Of a stretch of 17,639 nt of DNA, positions 1 to 7,465 are shown piece by piece. The notes under the pieces are model-generated. The model was not told the DNA's origin, made no database searches, and saw only the letters and a list, made by a program, of their open reading frames with translations. Numbering within the stretch: position 1 is the first letter of the stretch; every line of letters starts with the position of its first letter. Both the position numbers and the translations under genes were made by a program. Source of the DNA: JBGSYJ01 sp041748075 (lineage in GTDB: Bacteria; Acidobacteriota; Thermoanaerobaculia; Gp7-AA8); contig JBGTDX010000168.1 in the NCBI GenBank assembly GCA_041748075.1, positions 1-17,639 on the forward strand. Reading direction: 5' to 3'.

Positions 1-1
1 G

Positions 2-76
2 GTCTCGGAGAATCGCAAACATTTCTACGAAATCACGCCGAAAAGCTCCTCGGAATGGAAAGTTCTGATGCGATGA
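2..76 (+). CDS. Possible C-terminal tail of an unrecognised protein (partial, cut by window edge)
   Basis: An open frame enters from the left edge and stops with TGA after 24 codons, ending in the residues SSSEWKVLMR. The composition (aromatic and charged residues, EITPKS, EWKVLMR) looks protein-like, but a second frame is also open to position 120, so the assignment is weak. I do not recognise the family. It could also be gene debris like the stretch that follows. Confidence 0.25.
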   Translation, partial: VSENRKHFYEITPKSSSEWKVLMR

Positions 77-395
77 GCGGCACGCGTCCACAGCGAGTAG
101 AGGTTACGTTCATCTCATGATCGACTGAAGCTACGACCCCACCATCGAACCACCATCGAATTCTCGAAGAGCGCTACCTGCCGATGCTCGAGAAACACAT
201 GCCGTGACGCGACCCGGCGCTTTCCGAGGCGCGCATCGAACTCGCGGAAGCAGCTGCGTGGTACCGAGGCCCAAAGTCGTCGCGTCTGGGTTCCGTACGG
301 CTGTTCGCCAGACTACGCTTCCATCCGTAACGCTCCGAAGTATGGCGCTGAGTGCTGATCCGTTAGCATAGAATACAGGAACAGGAGATTAAGAA
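77..395. other. Gene-free stretch with coding debris and an 11-bp tandem duplication
   Basis: No intact gene is visible. Short plausible peptides break off at stops in different frames: one ends LEKHMP at about 206, and another starting near 230 contains ARIELAEAAAWYRG. This looks like a decayed gene or a rearrangement scar. CCACCATCGAA is repeated directly in tandem at 139-149 and 150-160. The last 25 bases hold the ribosome binding site of the next gene. A -10-like TAGAAT lies at 369-374 without a convincing -35. Confidence 0.4.
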
Positions 396-731
396 ATGTC
401 AGGAACATTTGAAACTTATAAAGATAAAGCGGCTGAGTTTCGTTTTAGACTGAAAGCATCGAATGGCCAGGTCATCCTCGCAAGCGAGGGCTATAAAGAT
501 AAAGCTGGTTGTAATAACGGAATAGAATCCGTAAAGAAGAATTCTCCAGATGATGAGCGCTATGAAAGAAAACAATCATCATCAGGCAAGTACATGTTCA
601 ATCTGAGGGCAGCCAATAGCCAGATTATCGGAACTAGTGAGCTGTATGAATCCGAGTCGTCTCGCGATAATGGCATAGAGTCCGTGAAGAAAAATGCGCC
701 CTCAGCAAAAGTGGTTGATAGCGATCAATAA
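396..731 (+). CDS. yegP: YegP-like UPF0339/DUF1508 family protein
   Basis: A 111-residue protein made of two tandem DUF1508 repeats, about residues 13-55 and 62-103. Each has the pattern F-F-L-A-x-N-x-Q-x-I-x-x-S-E, and each ends in GIESVKKN. The layout and length match E. coli YegP, a small cytosolic protein whose function is poorly defined. AGGAG lies 9 bases before the ATG. By my count the gene is about 42% GC, far below its neighbours, and it is rich in AAA, GAT and TAT codons, which suggests recent horizontal acquisition. It has no operon partner: a decayed stretch lies upstream and a convergent gene downstream. Confidence 0.92.
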   Translation: MSGTFETYKDKAAEFRFRLKASNGQVILASEGYKDKAGCNNGIESVKKNSPDDERYERKQSSSGKYMFNLRAANSQIIGTSELYESESSRDNGIESVKKNAPSAKVVDSDQ

Positions 732-819
732 GCTCACCGTACGGCCATTAAGCTACGAGTGCGCTGGAACTGACAACCGGCCCGCGGCTTCACGTGGCCA
801 ATTCGCCGGGTGACCTTCG

Positions 820-1449
820 TCACTGCCAGCTGAGCTGAAACCTGCAGTTCCTCGCGCCATGGCACTGGCATTCCAGTTCTTCCACGAATGCCTGACGAGG
901 CCCGTGCGACCAGATGGCCTGCTCGTAGTAGCCGATGAACGTCTTGCAGTCGACCGGACTGAAACATCCGTAGTGGCGATGTACCATCGTTCCCTGCCGC
1001 TCTCCAGCCGGCTCGTAAGCGGCAGATCCGAAATCGCGCAGCAGGGAGTGCTGCATTGCCGAGAGCCGGAAGAATTCGTGAGGGTTCCTGAAATTCAGCA
1101 GCCGGTGGATGGGGGAAAGATCGAGGCGCGCCGAGTATCGCCCGAGCTCCGCGAGCAGGTCGCTCTCGTCCGTGGCAAACAAATCGATCATCGTGCGGTC
1201 GAGCCCGATGAGCCAGCTGAACGGATACCAGGTCGAGCTCAGTACGAAGCTCGAGAGCTCATGGCTGATCTCGCCGGGGAGCGCATCCCGGAGGTCGGCT
1301 AGATCACCGGGGGACCGTTGCTCGGCAACCCACTGGACGTGCGCGCGAAGAATGCTGCCCTTGACGCTTCCGCCAGCGAGACTCTCGCGCGGGGAACCGG
1401 TCTTGATTGTCTCGACAGATGAAGATGCGGTGAGCTGCAGTCGTCCCAC
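820..1449 (-). CDS. V4R/DUF2378 (TIGR02265)-like putative sensor domain protein
   Basis: A 209-residue soluble protein. Residues 28-209 resemble the DUF2378 family known mainly from Myxococcus paralogues: VKGSILRAHVQWV near residue 29, a central STWYPFSWLIGLD (72-84), ELGRYSARLDLSPIHR, and a terminal Cys cluster (C194, C196, H197, C202) followed by RFQLSW. That ending resembles the V4R/heme-NO-binding-like fold, in which terminal Cys residues can bind a metal or small ligand. The start is GTG at 1449, with GGAG 9 bases upstream; the N-terminal 25 residues look disordered. There is no signal peptide or membrane segment, so it is probably a cytosolic sensor. Partner and ligand are unknown, and the family call is by pattern only. 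Confidence 0.6.
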   Translation of the reverse strand: MGRLQLTASSSVETIKTGSPRESLAGGSVKGSILRAHVQWVAEQRSPGDLADLRDALPGEISHELSSFVLSSTWYPFSWLIGLDRTMIDLFATDESDLLAELGRYSARLDLSPIHRLLNFRNPHEFFRLSAMQHSLLRDFGSAAYEPAGERQGTMVHRHYGCFSPVDCKTFIGYYEQAIWSHGPRQAFVEELECQCHGARNCRFQLSWQ

Positions 1450-1563
1450 GATGAAAGTCTCCTGAGTCTCTTATAGGAGCTCGAGACGCAGGCCGTGTGG
1501 GATTCCGGTGAAGAAGAGGTGAAAACGACAAGTGAGGAGAGAACGAATCCAGCCGTTCCGCTT

Positions 1564-1615
1564 GTCATCCTGAGCGCCTAGAGAAGGCGCATGTGCTGTG
1601 GGAACTCAGGATGAC
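1564..1615. repeat. Palindromic repeat element, GTCATCCTGAG type
   Basis: A perfect 11-bp inverted repeat, GTCATCCTGAG (1564-1574) and CTCAGGATGAC (1605-1615), encloses a second nested hairpin, GCGCCT (1574-1579) with AGGCGC (1585-1590). The same core recurs at 10021-10051 and 17571-17639, so it belongs to a dispersed extragenic palindrome family. It lies between the sensor gene and the receptor gene. Confidence 0.75.
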
Positions 1616-1629
1616 GCAATCGCTACGAG

Positions 1630-1657
1630 CCCTCTCCCCGTTCACACGGGGAGAGGG
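1630..1657. terminator. Hairpin downstream of the TonB receptor gene, possible terminator
   Basis: A perfect 11-bp stem, CCCTCTCCCCG (1630-1640) with CGGGGAGAGGG (1647-1657), has a 6-base loop TTCACA. It lies 20 bases after the receptor stop codon. Only a TTT follows on the plus strand and no T tract follows on the minus strand, so it may act weakly, act by another mechanism, or be another copy of a GC-rich palindrome family. Confidence 0.5.
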
Positions 1658-1676
1658 TTTCGGGTCGCTGACGCTG

Positions 1677-4085
1677 TTACCAGGTGAAGCCGACGAACGC
1701 CAGGGCGCGGCGCTCGAGGATGTCTCCGCCAAAGGTCTCCCAGTGCTTGTTGTTGAGGGCATTGCTGATATTCGCGCCGAGCGAGACGTTGTCGAACAGC
1801 CGGTAATTTGCCGCAAGGTTCACGACGTCGTATGAGGGAACATCCCCCTGAAAGACGCCGGCCGCCCAGAAAAAGTCGTCGACCCAGCGGTACTTGAGGC
1901 TGACATCCACGCGCGAACTGCGATACCCGATTCCCGCATTGAACTTGTGCTCCGGGGCGTTGGGAAGCAGCACATCGCCCAGAGCCTGTTCTTTGACGTC
2001 GAAGTCGAACCAGGAGTAGTTGAAGTCGAGAACCCAGGTGTTCGTCAGATAGTAGTTCGCCGCGATCTCGAATCCCTGCGTATCGACCTTCCCGGCATTG
2101 GCATACGAGAAGACGACCGCGGGAGCGCCGTTGGGCAGGTTCGTCAACCCTGCAAAAACCGCGGCCGGTAGATTCGCCTGAAGCTGGGCGAGAATGATTC
2201 CCTGCACCTGCGGAGGGAGAACTCCCGGAGGCGCATACCTTCCGAATGCCGGATTGACGCCGGGAAGCAGATCGGTGACGAAGTTAGTGACTTCGTTCTG
2301 GTAATAGTCAGCCGTCAGGTAGAGCCGCGACTGAAAAATGCCGCTGTAGCCGATCTCGTAGCTGGTGATCTCTTCGGGCTCCAGGGTAGGGTTCCCGAAA
2401 GCGATGATCGGAACGAACCCGAAGCCCAGCGGGACGCCGCCAAGGAACGGCGCCAGAGCATTCTCGAGCGCGGAGAGATTGATGGGAGCGCCAGCCGGTA
2501 CGCTGAGGAAGAACTCCGAGTAGTTCGGAGTCTGGAACGCTTCGTTATAGTTCAGGCGGATCGCATGATTCGCATGGGGCGAAAAGACGAGCGCCGCCTT
2601 CGGAGATACCTGAGCGTCATGCAGCGTGCTCTCGTCGTAACGGGCCGCGACGACGGCCTTGAGCTGCGGGGTGAAGCTGTAATCGAGCTGCGCGAAGACC
2701 GCCTCCTGATTCTCCTTTCGCGCCTGGGTCATCAGCGTCTGAACACCGGCGCGATTCGCCGTATCGATATCCTGCTCGTGATACGCGACGCCGCCGACGA
2801 TGCGGCCATTGTTGTTGGCGAATGCCCAGTTGCCCTGAATCTCACCGTGAAGGTTGGAGGAGTCCTCGAACAGCAGGGCGCCTGACGCGAGCGCCACCTG
2901 GTCTTTGGCTTTCCTCGAATCGTAGTAGCCTGAGACGTTCCAGTGTCGCGTGTTGTAGTTCAGCCGCGTCCAGGGACGCTCGACATCGGTGACCTGAACC
3001 CGGCCGATTCCGGTCTGGAAGATCGGGCCTTCGAGAGTGGCGCCACCCGCCTCGACTGTGAACGCGTGGCCGTTCTCGAAATACTTGTCGAGCCGGGCGC
3101 CTGCAAAGGCGATCTCGTTTTCCGTCAACGCAAGAGGCCGCGCCTCGCGCCGCAGACAGTTCGAACCACCCAGCGGTCCGCAGGGCACGCTGTACTCGAC
3201 CGAGACGTTTCGCGACCGCCCGAAATCCTCACCCTGTTGGTACCCACCGACAAACTTGTAATACCAGCCGTCGGCGATCTCGTTGGCCAGACGGAAGTCG
3301 CCGCGGAAGGTGGAGAGGTCCCCGCCGGTGAGCTGGATTTTGCCGCCCTCGCTGTAGCGGGGCTGCTTGGTGGTCATGTTGAGCACGCCGTTGAAGGCAT
3401 TCGCTCCGTAGAGTGCCGAACCGGGGCCGCGGACCAGCTCGATGCTGGACATCTCATCGAGCGGATAGGAAAGCGCGCCCCACTCCTGAGCACCGAGGAA
3501 CGGGACGGCGGGATCCCGCCCGTCGATCAGGGTCAGGATGCGCCGGTTCAGAGAGCTGTTGAACCCGCGCGTATTGAAGTTGAAGTCATAGACGCCGCTC
3601 TGGGTGAAGTCGACGCCGGGTGCAGACTCGAGAACTTTGGGAAGCTGGCCCGTCGGTGCGGCCAGAGCAATCTCCTGCTCCGCGATGACCGTGACCGCCG
3701 CCGGCGCTTCGACGATTCGCTCGACCTGCCGGGAGGCGGAGTAGACGGTCACCTCTTCGGCAAAACTGAGCTGCCAGTCGACACTCTTGTCGACACGGGC
3801 GGTCGAGCCTGCGACGACCTGGACGCTGCCACTCTCGACGCGTTCACCGGCGGTGTAGGAGAGCGTATACGAGCCGGGGGGTACTCCGTCGAACGTGAAT
3901 GCGCCGTTCGAGTCCGTCAGCGTAGCTTGACCGAGCTCGTTGAGGACGACGACTACTCCTCCGATCCCGCCGCCTCCTGCCTGCTTGACTACCCTTCCAC
4001 TGATTCGACCCGTCGATTGAGACCAGAGCGTCGAAGCAAAAATCAGGACACAGAAAATCGAAAGGATGGTACGTGATCGCTGCAT
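1677..4085 (-). CDS. TonB-dependent outer-membrane receptor with carboxypeptidase-regulatory-like domain
   Basis: An 802-residue protein that transports an unidentified ligand across the outer membrane, powered by TonB/ExbBD. The signal peptide covers about residues 1-22. A CarboxypepD_reg-like beta-sandwich follows at about 25-105 (GRISGRVVK, DSNGAFTFDGVPPGSYTLSY). A TonB-box-like EEVTVYSASR lies at 110-119 and the plug at about 125-240 (NTRGFNSS, LIDGRD, IELVRGPGSALYGANAFNGVLNM). The rest is a beta-barrel with the family's NPTLEPEEITSYEIGY segment and a C-terminal aromatic residue (FVGFTW). Length is normal. AGGAGG lies 5 bases before the ATG. No siderophore, cobalamin or SusD partner gene is adjacent, so the substrate is unknown; receptors with this N-terminal domain often take up carbohydrates or peptides in Acidobacteriota and Bacteroidota. 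Confidence 0.95.
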   Translation of the reverse strand: MQRSRTILSIFCVLIFASTLWSQSTGRISGRVVKQAGGGGIGGVVVVLNELGQATLTDSNGAFTFDGVPPGSYTLSYTAGERVESGSVQVVAGSTARVDKSVDWQLSFAEEVTVYSASRQVERIVEAPAAVTVIAEQEIALAAPTGQLPKVLESAPGVDFTQSGVYDFNFNTRGFNSSLNRRILTLIDGRDPAVPFLGAQEWGALSYPLDEMSSIELVRGPGSALYGANAFNGVLNMTTKQPRYSEGGKIQLTGGDLSTFRGDFRLANEIADGWYYKFVGGYQQGEDFGRSRNVSVEYSVPCGPLGGSNCLRREARPLALTENEIAFAGARLDKYFENGHAFTVEAGGATLEGPIFQTGIGRVQVTDVERPWTRLNYNTRHWNVSGYYDSRKAKDQVALASGALLFEDSSNLHGEIQGNWAFANNNGRIVGGVAYHEQDIDTANRAGVQTLMTQARKENQEAVFAQLDYSFTPQLKAVVAARYDESTLHDAQVSPKAALVFSPHANHAIRLNYNEAFQTPNYSEFFLSVPAGAPINLSALENALAPFLGGVPLGFGFVPIIAFGNPTLEPEEITSYEIGYSGIFQSRLYLTADYYQNEVTNFVTDLLPGVNPAFGRYAPPGVLPPQVQGIILAQLQANLPAAVFAGLTNLPNGAPAVVFSYANAGKVDTQGFEIAANYYLTNTWVLDFNYSWFDFDVKEQALGDVLLPNAPEHKFNAGIGYRSSRVDVSLKYRWVDDFFWAAGVFQGDVPSYDVVNLAANYRLFDNVSLGANISNALNNKHWETFGGDILERRALAFVGFTW

Positions 4086-4138
4086 CTAAGCCTCCTGAGA
4101 CAGCCATGGCTGTCGAACTCGACCAACAGTCTGCGCGG

Positions 4139-4161
4139 ATGTAATGTACTGTAAATGTAAA
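4139..4161 (-). promoter_or_regulatory. TGTA-rich direct repeats upstream of the TonB receptor, possible operator
   Basis: Four TGTA copies begin at 4140, 4145, 4150 and 4156, inside a clearly AT-rich patch of an otherwise GC-rich region, 54-76 bases upstream of the receptor start. The strand facing the receptor reads TTTACATTTACAGTACATTA, which contains -35/-10-like hexamers. Promoter and operator cannot be separated from sequence alone. Confidence 0.3.
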
Positions 4162-4283
4162 ATTCTTAGAAACTTAGCAGCGACAATGCGCGGAGTCAAT
4201 AGGTGATCTCGCAAGTTCGCCGGCCCGCCCACGCTCCGACACATGCAGGCCGAATCGCCGACCTCCGAATCGTCTCCGGGCCG

Positions 4284-5030
4284 TCAGTCTTCCGAGCGCG
4301 CAGCGCGGTAAACGTCCGTACGATAATCCAGCGTCACTTTACCTCGGTCATCCCTCCATTGCGCGTGAAGTTCGGCCAGCCTGCCCAGCAATCTCTCGTA
4401 AAGCTCGCCGGAAGACGGCAGATAGGATGTACTGCGGGCGCGTCCTATGAGATCTTCCAGACTCAGAGCCTGCCCGTGAGGAAAACTCACTTGCCCGGCA
4501 TCTCGAAACCAGGGAGTGGCAAAGATCGGATCTGCGGCACCTTGCCGCTCCTCGGCCGGATGCTGACTGGCAAATTCATGAACCAGAAGACTGTAGGCTT
4601 CGGTGAACGGGTGCGTCCGGTCCCGCTGATTCCAGATGAGAGCAAGCCGCCCACCTGGTCGGAGGATCCGATGGAACTCCGCAAGCGCAGCTTCGGCGTC
4701 GAACCAATGGAACGCCTGAAAACTGCAGACGAGGTCCACTGACGAGGAACGCAGTGCCGTTGCTTCAGCGCCCGTTGCAATGAAACGGATCCTGGGATTC
4801 CATCCGGCAACACGGATCATCGAGAAGTTCGGCTCCACCGCGATCACGGCTGCACCCCGCTCGCTGAACATGCGGGACGAGATGCCTGTCCCGGCCCCGA
4901 CGTCTGCGATTCGCATCTGATCCACCGGCCCGCAGCCGTCGAGCACGGCATCGATGGCCGCCGCGGGGTAGTCGGGTCTGTAACGGGCATATTGCTCCGC
5001 ACGATCGGCGAAACGGGTATGGGGCGACAT
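4284..5030 (-). CDS. Class I SAM-dependent methyltransferase
   Basis: A 248-residue cytosolic methyltransferase of the UbiE/Methyltransf_11 type. The N-terminal FADRAEQYARYRPDYP is typical of this group. Motif I is IADVGAGTGISSRMF at 41-55. The acidic residue of motif II is in AVEPN (E66). AFHWFDAE (107-114) and LRPGGRLALIWN (123-134) complete the core. I chose the ATG at 5030 because the conserved N-terminus begins there, although no strong ribosome binding site precedes it; the frame stays open upstream to 5171 with unlikely sequence, and a GTG at 5045 is an alternative. It has no operon partner. The substrate cannot be told. Confidence 0.88.
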   Translation of the reverse strand: MSPHTRFADRAEQYARYRPDYPAAAIDAVLDGCGPVDQMRIADVGAGTGISSRMFSERGAAVIAVEPNFSMIRVAGWNPRIRFIATGAEATALRSSSVDLVCSFQAFHWFDAEAALAEFHRILRPGGRLALIWNQRDRTHPFTEAYSLLVHEFASQHPAEERQGAADPIFATPWFRDAGQVSFPHGQALSLEDLIGRARSTSYLPSSGELYERLLGRLAELHAQWRDDRGKVTLDYRTDVYRAARSED

Positions 5031-5127
5031 CTCGTGCAGCTTCACAGCTCCACATTCTATCCCGTCATGTCTCCTCGCGAGGCAGCCCGAGTATTGAACA
5101 TGGCGGGCCGAATTCGCTGGCCAATGG

Positions 5128-5155
5128 AAAAGCCCCGCCCTTTTCGGGGCGGGGG
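5128..5155 (-). terminator. Intrinsic terminator of the sigma1/anti-sigma/DUF4097 operon
   Basis: On the minus strand a GC-rich stem (GCCCCG with CGGGGC, or an alternative 8-bp CCCCGCCC with GGGCGGGG pairing) is followed by TTTT. It starts 28 bases after the stop of the DUF4097 gene, the last gene of the leftward sigma operon. Confidence 0.75.
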
Positions 5156-5182
5156 CCCGACGACTCCGCACGGGGACTTACA

Positions 5183-6709
5183 TTACTGGCCTTTGCCGAT
5201 CTGAATGTTCCCGTTCTGATTCTGCAAATCCAGCACGCAGTTCCCCTGCCCGATCTTTCCACGAAGAACGTTGTTGCTGATCTCTCCCTGAACGGCGATG
5301 GGATAGCTCGACGAAATCTTGCCGAAGGATGTCCGTGCATTGACTGCGTAGCCCGGGGCCTGCGGCACATCCGCGACGATCGAACCGAACGTCGTTCTGA
5401 GCGAAATGTCCCGGCACGCGCCGATTGCCAGGCCACCCACCTCGATCGCGCCGTTCTGGTTCTCGACCGCGATGGTTCCGTCGATCCGGCTGAGGAAAAC
5501 GGGGCCGAAGGACGTCTTCACCTTCGTTGCTCCCGTGATGCCGCTGGCGTTCACCCCTCCGTTCGCATTCTCGACCGTCAGATTACCGGTGACGCGCCCC
5601 GCCTTGACGAGTCCGAACCGCGTGTCGATCGTCGCCCCTCCGCGCAGGTCTTCGACGGTGACGTCCCCATTCTGGTTGGAGACCGTCGTCTGTCCCGAGA
5701 TCCCGCTGAGGACAACGGCTCCGAACGAAGTCGACACCGTGGCCTTCCCGGCCACACCCTTTCCCGTGATCTTCGAATTGCGGCCGTTGACCGTGACGTT
5801 CTTTCCCAGGTCCGAGAACTGGATCGAGCCGAACGAGGACTGCAGATCCGCATCGCCTTCCGAGTTGCGGACTTCCACACTCCCGTTCCTGTTGGCCACC
5901 GTGACGTCGCCGCGAATCCGCGCGACGCCGACGGGACCGAAGGAATTGGCGATCGTGACCGTGCCGGAACTGTCGACGACCTCGACCTTGCTGTTGGAAT
6001 TCGCAACCGTGATGCCCCTGGTGATTCCGCTGGCCTCGACGGGTCCGAAGCGGTTTGTCACGGTCACCGAACCGTCCACATTGCGGACTGTAATCGGACC
6101 ATTGCTGTTGCGAACGGTCAGATCGCCCGCACTGTCTTCGACCAGGATGCTGCCGAATGCGTTGGCGATGGTGTGCGCACCCCGTCCGTCGCTGAACTTC
6201 ACGCTACCGTGCCCGTTGGAGATCTCGGATGGCGCCCGCAGCCCCGTCGCGTTGACGCTGCCGAAGCGATTCTCGACCTTGACTCTCGCTTTCTCCGGAA
6301 CCGCTATGGCCAGGTTCACCGAGTACGAGATGGATCTACGGCCTGTCGAGCTTTTCTGTTCAGGAAACTCGGTCCGGATGGTGACGCCCGACGCGCCGCT
6401 ATCCGCGACAATCCGGATCCCCTGTATCAGCTCCTCGGCGTCCTGTTGCCTTGACGCGGACACGCGGATCACGCCCTTGACAGCAACCTCGCCTGACTTG
6501 TGCGTACGGATGTCGACATTGCCGAACCGGTTGTTCACGCTCACCGACGACCCGGTGAGCGGCAGCGTCCTTTCGAAGTTTCTGACGACTTCGGCAGCGT
6601 GCGCCGTTGCAGACCCCACTAGCAGAAAGCAGAGAAACATCATCTGCGAGAGGCGGGCGATGCTACGCATGCGGCGACCCGGTGCCGCGTTGACTCTATT
6701 GCTGAACAT
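5183..6709 (-). CDS. Secreted DUF4097-family beta-repeat protein with exact 36-residue periodicity
   Basis: A 508-residue exported protein. The signal peptide's hydrophobic stretch is at about 22-38, ending near ATAHA-AE. From residue 149 the chain is a solenoid-like repeat: F-G pairs fall at 149, 185, 221, 257, 293, 329, 365 and 401, exactly 36 apart. N-G or N-S pairs fall midway at 203, 239, 275, 311, 347, 383 and 419, also 36 apart. Each unit is two 18-residue rungs (x-F-G-x-V, then T-V-x-N-x-N-G-x-V), fitting a right-handed beta-helix of the putative-adhesin DUF4097 type. The ATG at 6709 overlaps the anti-sigma gene's end by 14 bases and has GGAG 7 bases upstream, so the two are probably translationally coupled. 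An ATG at 6670 would give a more ordinary signal peptide. Likely an envelope effector or sensor of the sigma1 pathway; the molecular role is unknown. Confidence 0.88.
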   Translation of the reverse strand: MFSNRVNAAPGRRMRSIARLSQMMFLCFLLVGSATAHAAEVVRNFERTLPLTGSSVSVNNRFGNVDIRTHKSGEVAVKGVIRVSASRQQDAEELIQGIRIVADSGASGVTIRTEFPEQKSSTGRRSISYSVNLAIAVPEKARVKVENRFGSVNATGLRAPSEISNGHGSVKFSDGRGAHTIANAFGSILVEDSAGDLTVRNSNGPITVRNVDGSVTVTNRFGPVEASGITRGITVANSNSKVEVVDSSGTVTIANSFGPVGVARIRGDVTVANRNGSVEVRNSEGDADLQSSFGSIQFSDLGKNVTVNGRNSKITGKGVAGKATVSTSFGAVVLSGISGQTTVSNQNGDVTVEDLRGGATIDTRFGLVKAGRVTGNLTVENANGGVNASGITGATKVKTSFGPVFLSRIDGTIAVENQNGAIEVGGLAIGACRDISLRTTFGSIVADVPQAPGYAVNARTSFGKISSSYPIAVQGEISNNVLRGKIGQGNCVLDLQNQNGNIQIGKGQ

Positions 6710-7457
6710 CGACGTTCTCCTTCATCAGCTCCCGCAGCGTGCGATCCTTCTCGCTGTAAATCGCGAGGAGCTGACGGCGCAAGTGTGCGTTTTGTCGGTT
6801 TTCATTGATCTGGGACCTGCACTCGCGGATGGCATCGTCGAGCAGCACGAGCTTCTCCCGATAGCTCATCATGAGAGGCGTGTCCGCATTTCCGAGGGTG
6901 GGCTCTACGAGCTCGGCAAGCCGGTCGATCGAAGCCATATGCTTCTGCTCGGCCTGCTCGACTTCCTGCAGCGCCGCTTCCTGCAGTACCCACTGCTCGA
7001 ACTCCGGCGGGGCGTAGTTCAATTGGCGTTTCCAGACGAAGAATGAGCCGCCTCCAACCACCAGAACCAGCAGCGCGGCTGCCGCCATCTTTGCGATTCC
7101 TCCGAAGCGGGACTCGAACGAGCGAACGATGCCGCCTCGTTCCCGTGCGAAGCGCCGGCCCTGCTCGAACAGAAGATATTCACGGTCGGCAGACTCGTCG
7201 AACGGAGGGACGTCGTATCGCGCGTCGCTCTTTTCCGATCCGTCCATCGCGCCCGCGAGACTCTTCTCGATCCTCGGCCAGAGCGCGTCGCTGCTCCAGC
7301 GGCTTTGCAACGAAGCCGCTGCGGCCGACAGCTTTTTCCAGTCCTCGAGATCCCTCGCGCAGTCGGCACACCGGCCGGCATGGCGCTCCAGCCCCCGCAT
7401 CGCATCCGCATCTCCCTGCAGCAGCAACTCTTCACTTCGATGACATGTTCGTTTCAT
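6696..7457 (-). CDS. Zinc-finger anti-sigma factor, single-pass membrane protein
   Basis: A 253-residue regulator expected to hold the neighbouring ECF sigma factor at the inner membrane. The N-terminal zf-HC2/ZAS domain has C5-H6 and the H26-x3-C30-x2-C33 signature (HAGRCADC). One transmembrane helix lies at about 121-143. The periplasmic part (about 150-253) is Glu/Arg/Leu-rich and probably coiled coil (QEVEQAEQKHMASIDRLAEL and onward). The start at 7457 has AGGA 7 bases upstream and lies 8 bases after the sigma gene's stop; an earlier in-frame ATG at 7523 would overlap the sigma gene. The long helical periplasmic region, unusual for small anti-sigmas, suggests it senses a periplasmic partner, possibly the DUF4097 protein encoded next. 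Confidence 0.9.
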   Translation of the reverse strand: MKRTCHRSEELLLQGDADAMRGLERHAGRCADCARDLEDWKKLSAAAASLQSRWSSDALWPRIEKSLAGAMDGSEKSDARYDVPPFDESADREYLLFEQGRRFARERGGIVRSFESRFGGIAKMAAAALLVLVVGGGSFFVWKRQLNYAPPEFEQWVLQEAALQEVEQAEQKHMASIDRLAELVEPTLGNADTPLMMSYREKLVLLDDAIRECRSQINENRQNAHLRRQLLAIYSEKDRTLRELMKENVDVQQ

Positions 7458-7465
7458 GACGTTTC

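Noticed and set aside
859..1302. 147-codon open frame on the plus strand
   Set aside because: Antisense to the V4R/DUF2378-like gene, which has the recognisable family pattern.
1479..1500. ECF promoter upstream of the V4R-like gene
   Set aside because: CGTCTC is present on the minus strand at 1484-1479, but no AACC lies 15-16 bases upstream.
2943..4076. 377-codon open frame on the plus strand
   Set aside because: Antisense to the plug and N-terminal domains of the TonB receptor; no recognisable domain.
5031..5171. N-terminal extension of the methyltransferase at 4284-5030
   Set aside because: The extension runs into the terminator of the sigma1 operon and has no family-like sequence.
5406..7046. 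546-codon open frame on the plus strand
   Set aside because: It lies antisense to the DUF4097 and anti-sigma genes, which have signal peptide, repeats, zinc finger and ribosome binding sites. The antisense protein is a Pro/Thr/Ser-rich shadow of the repeats.
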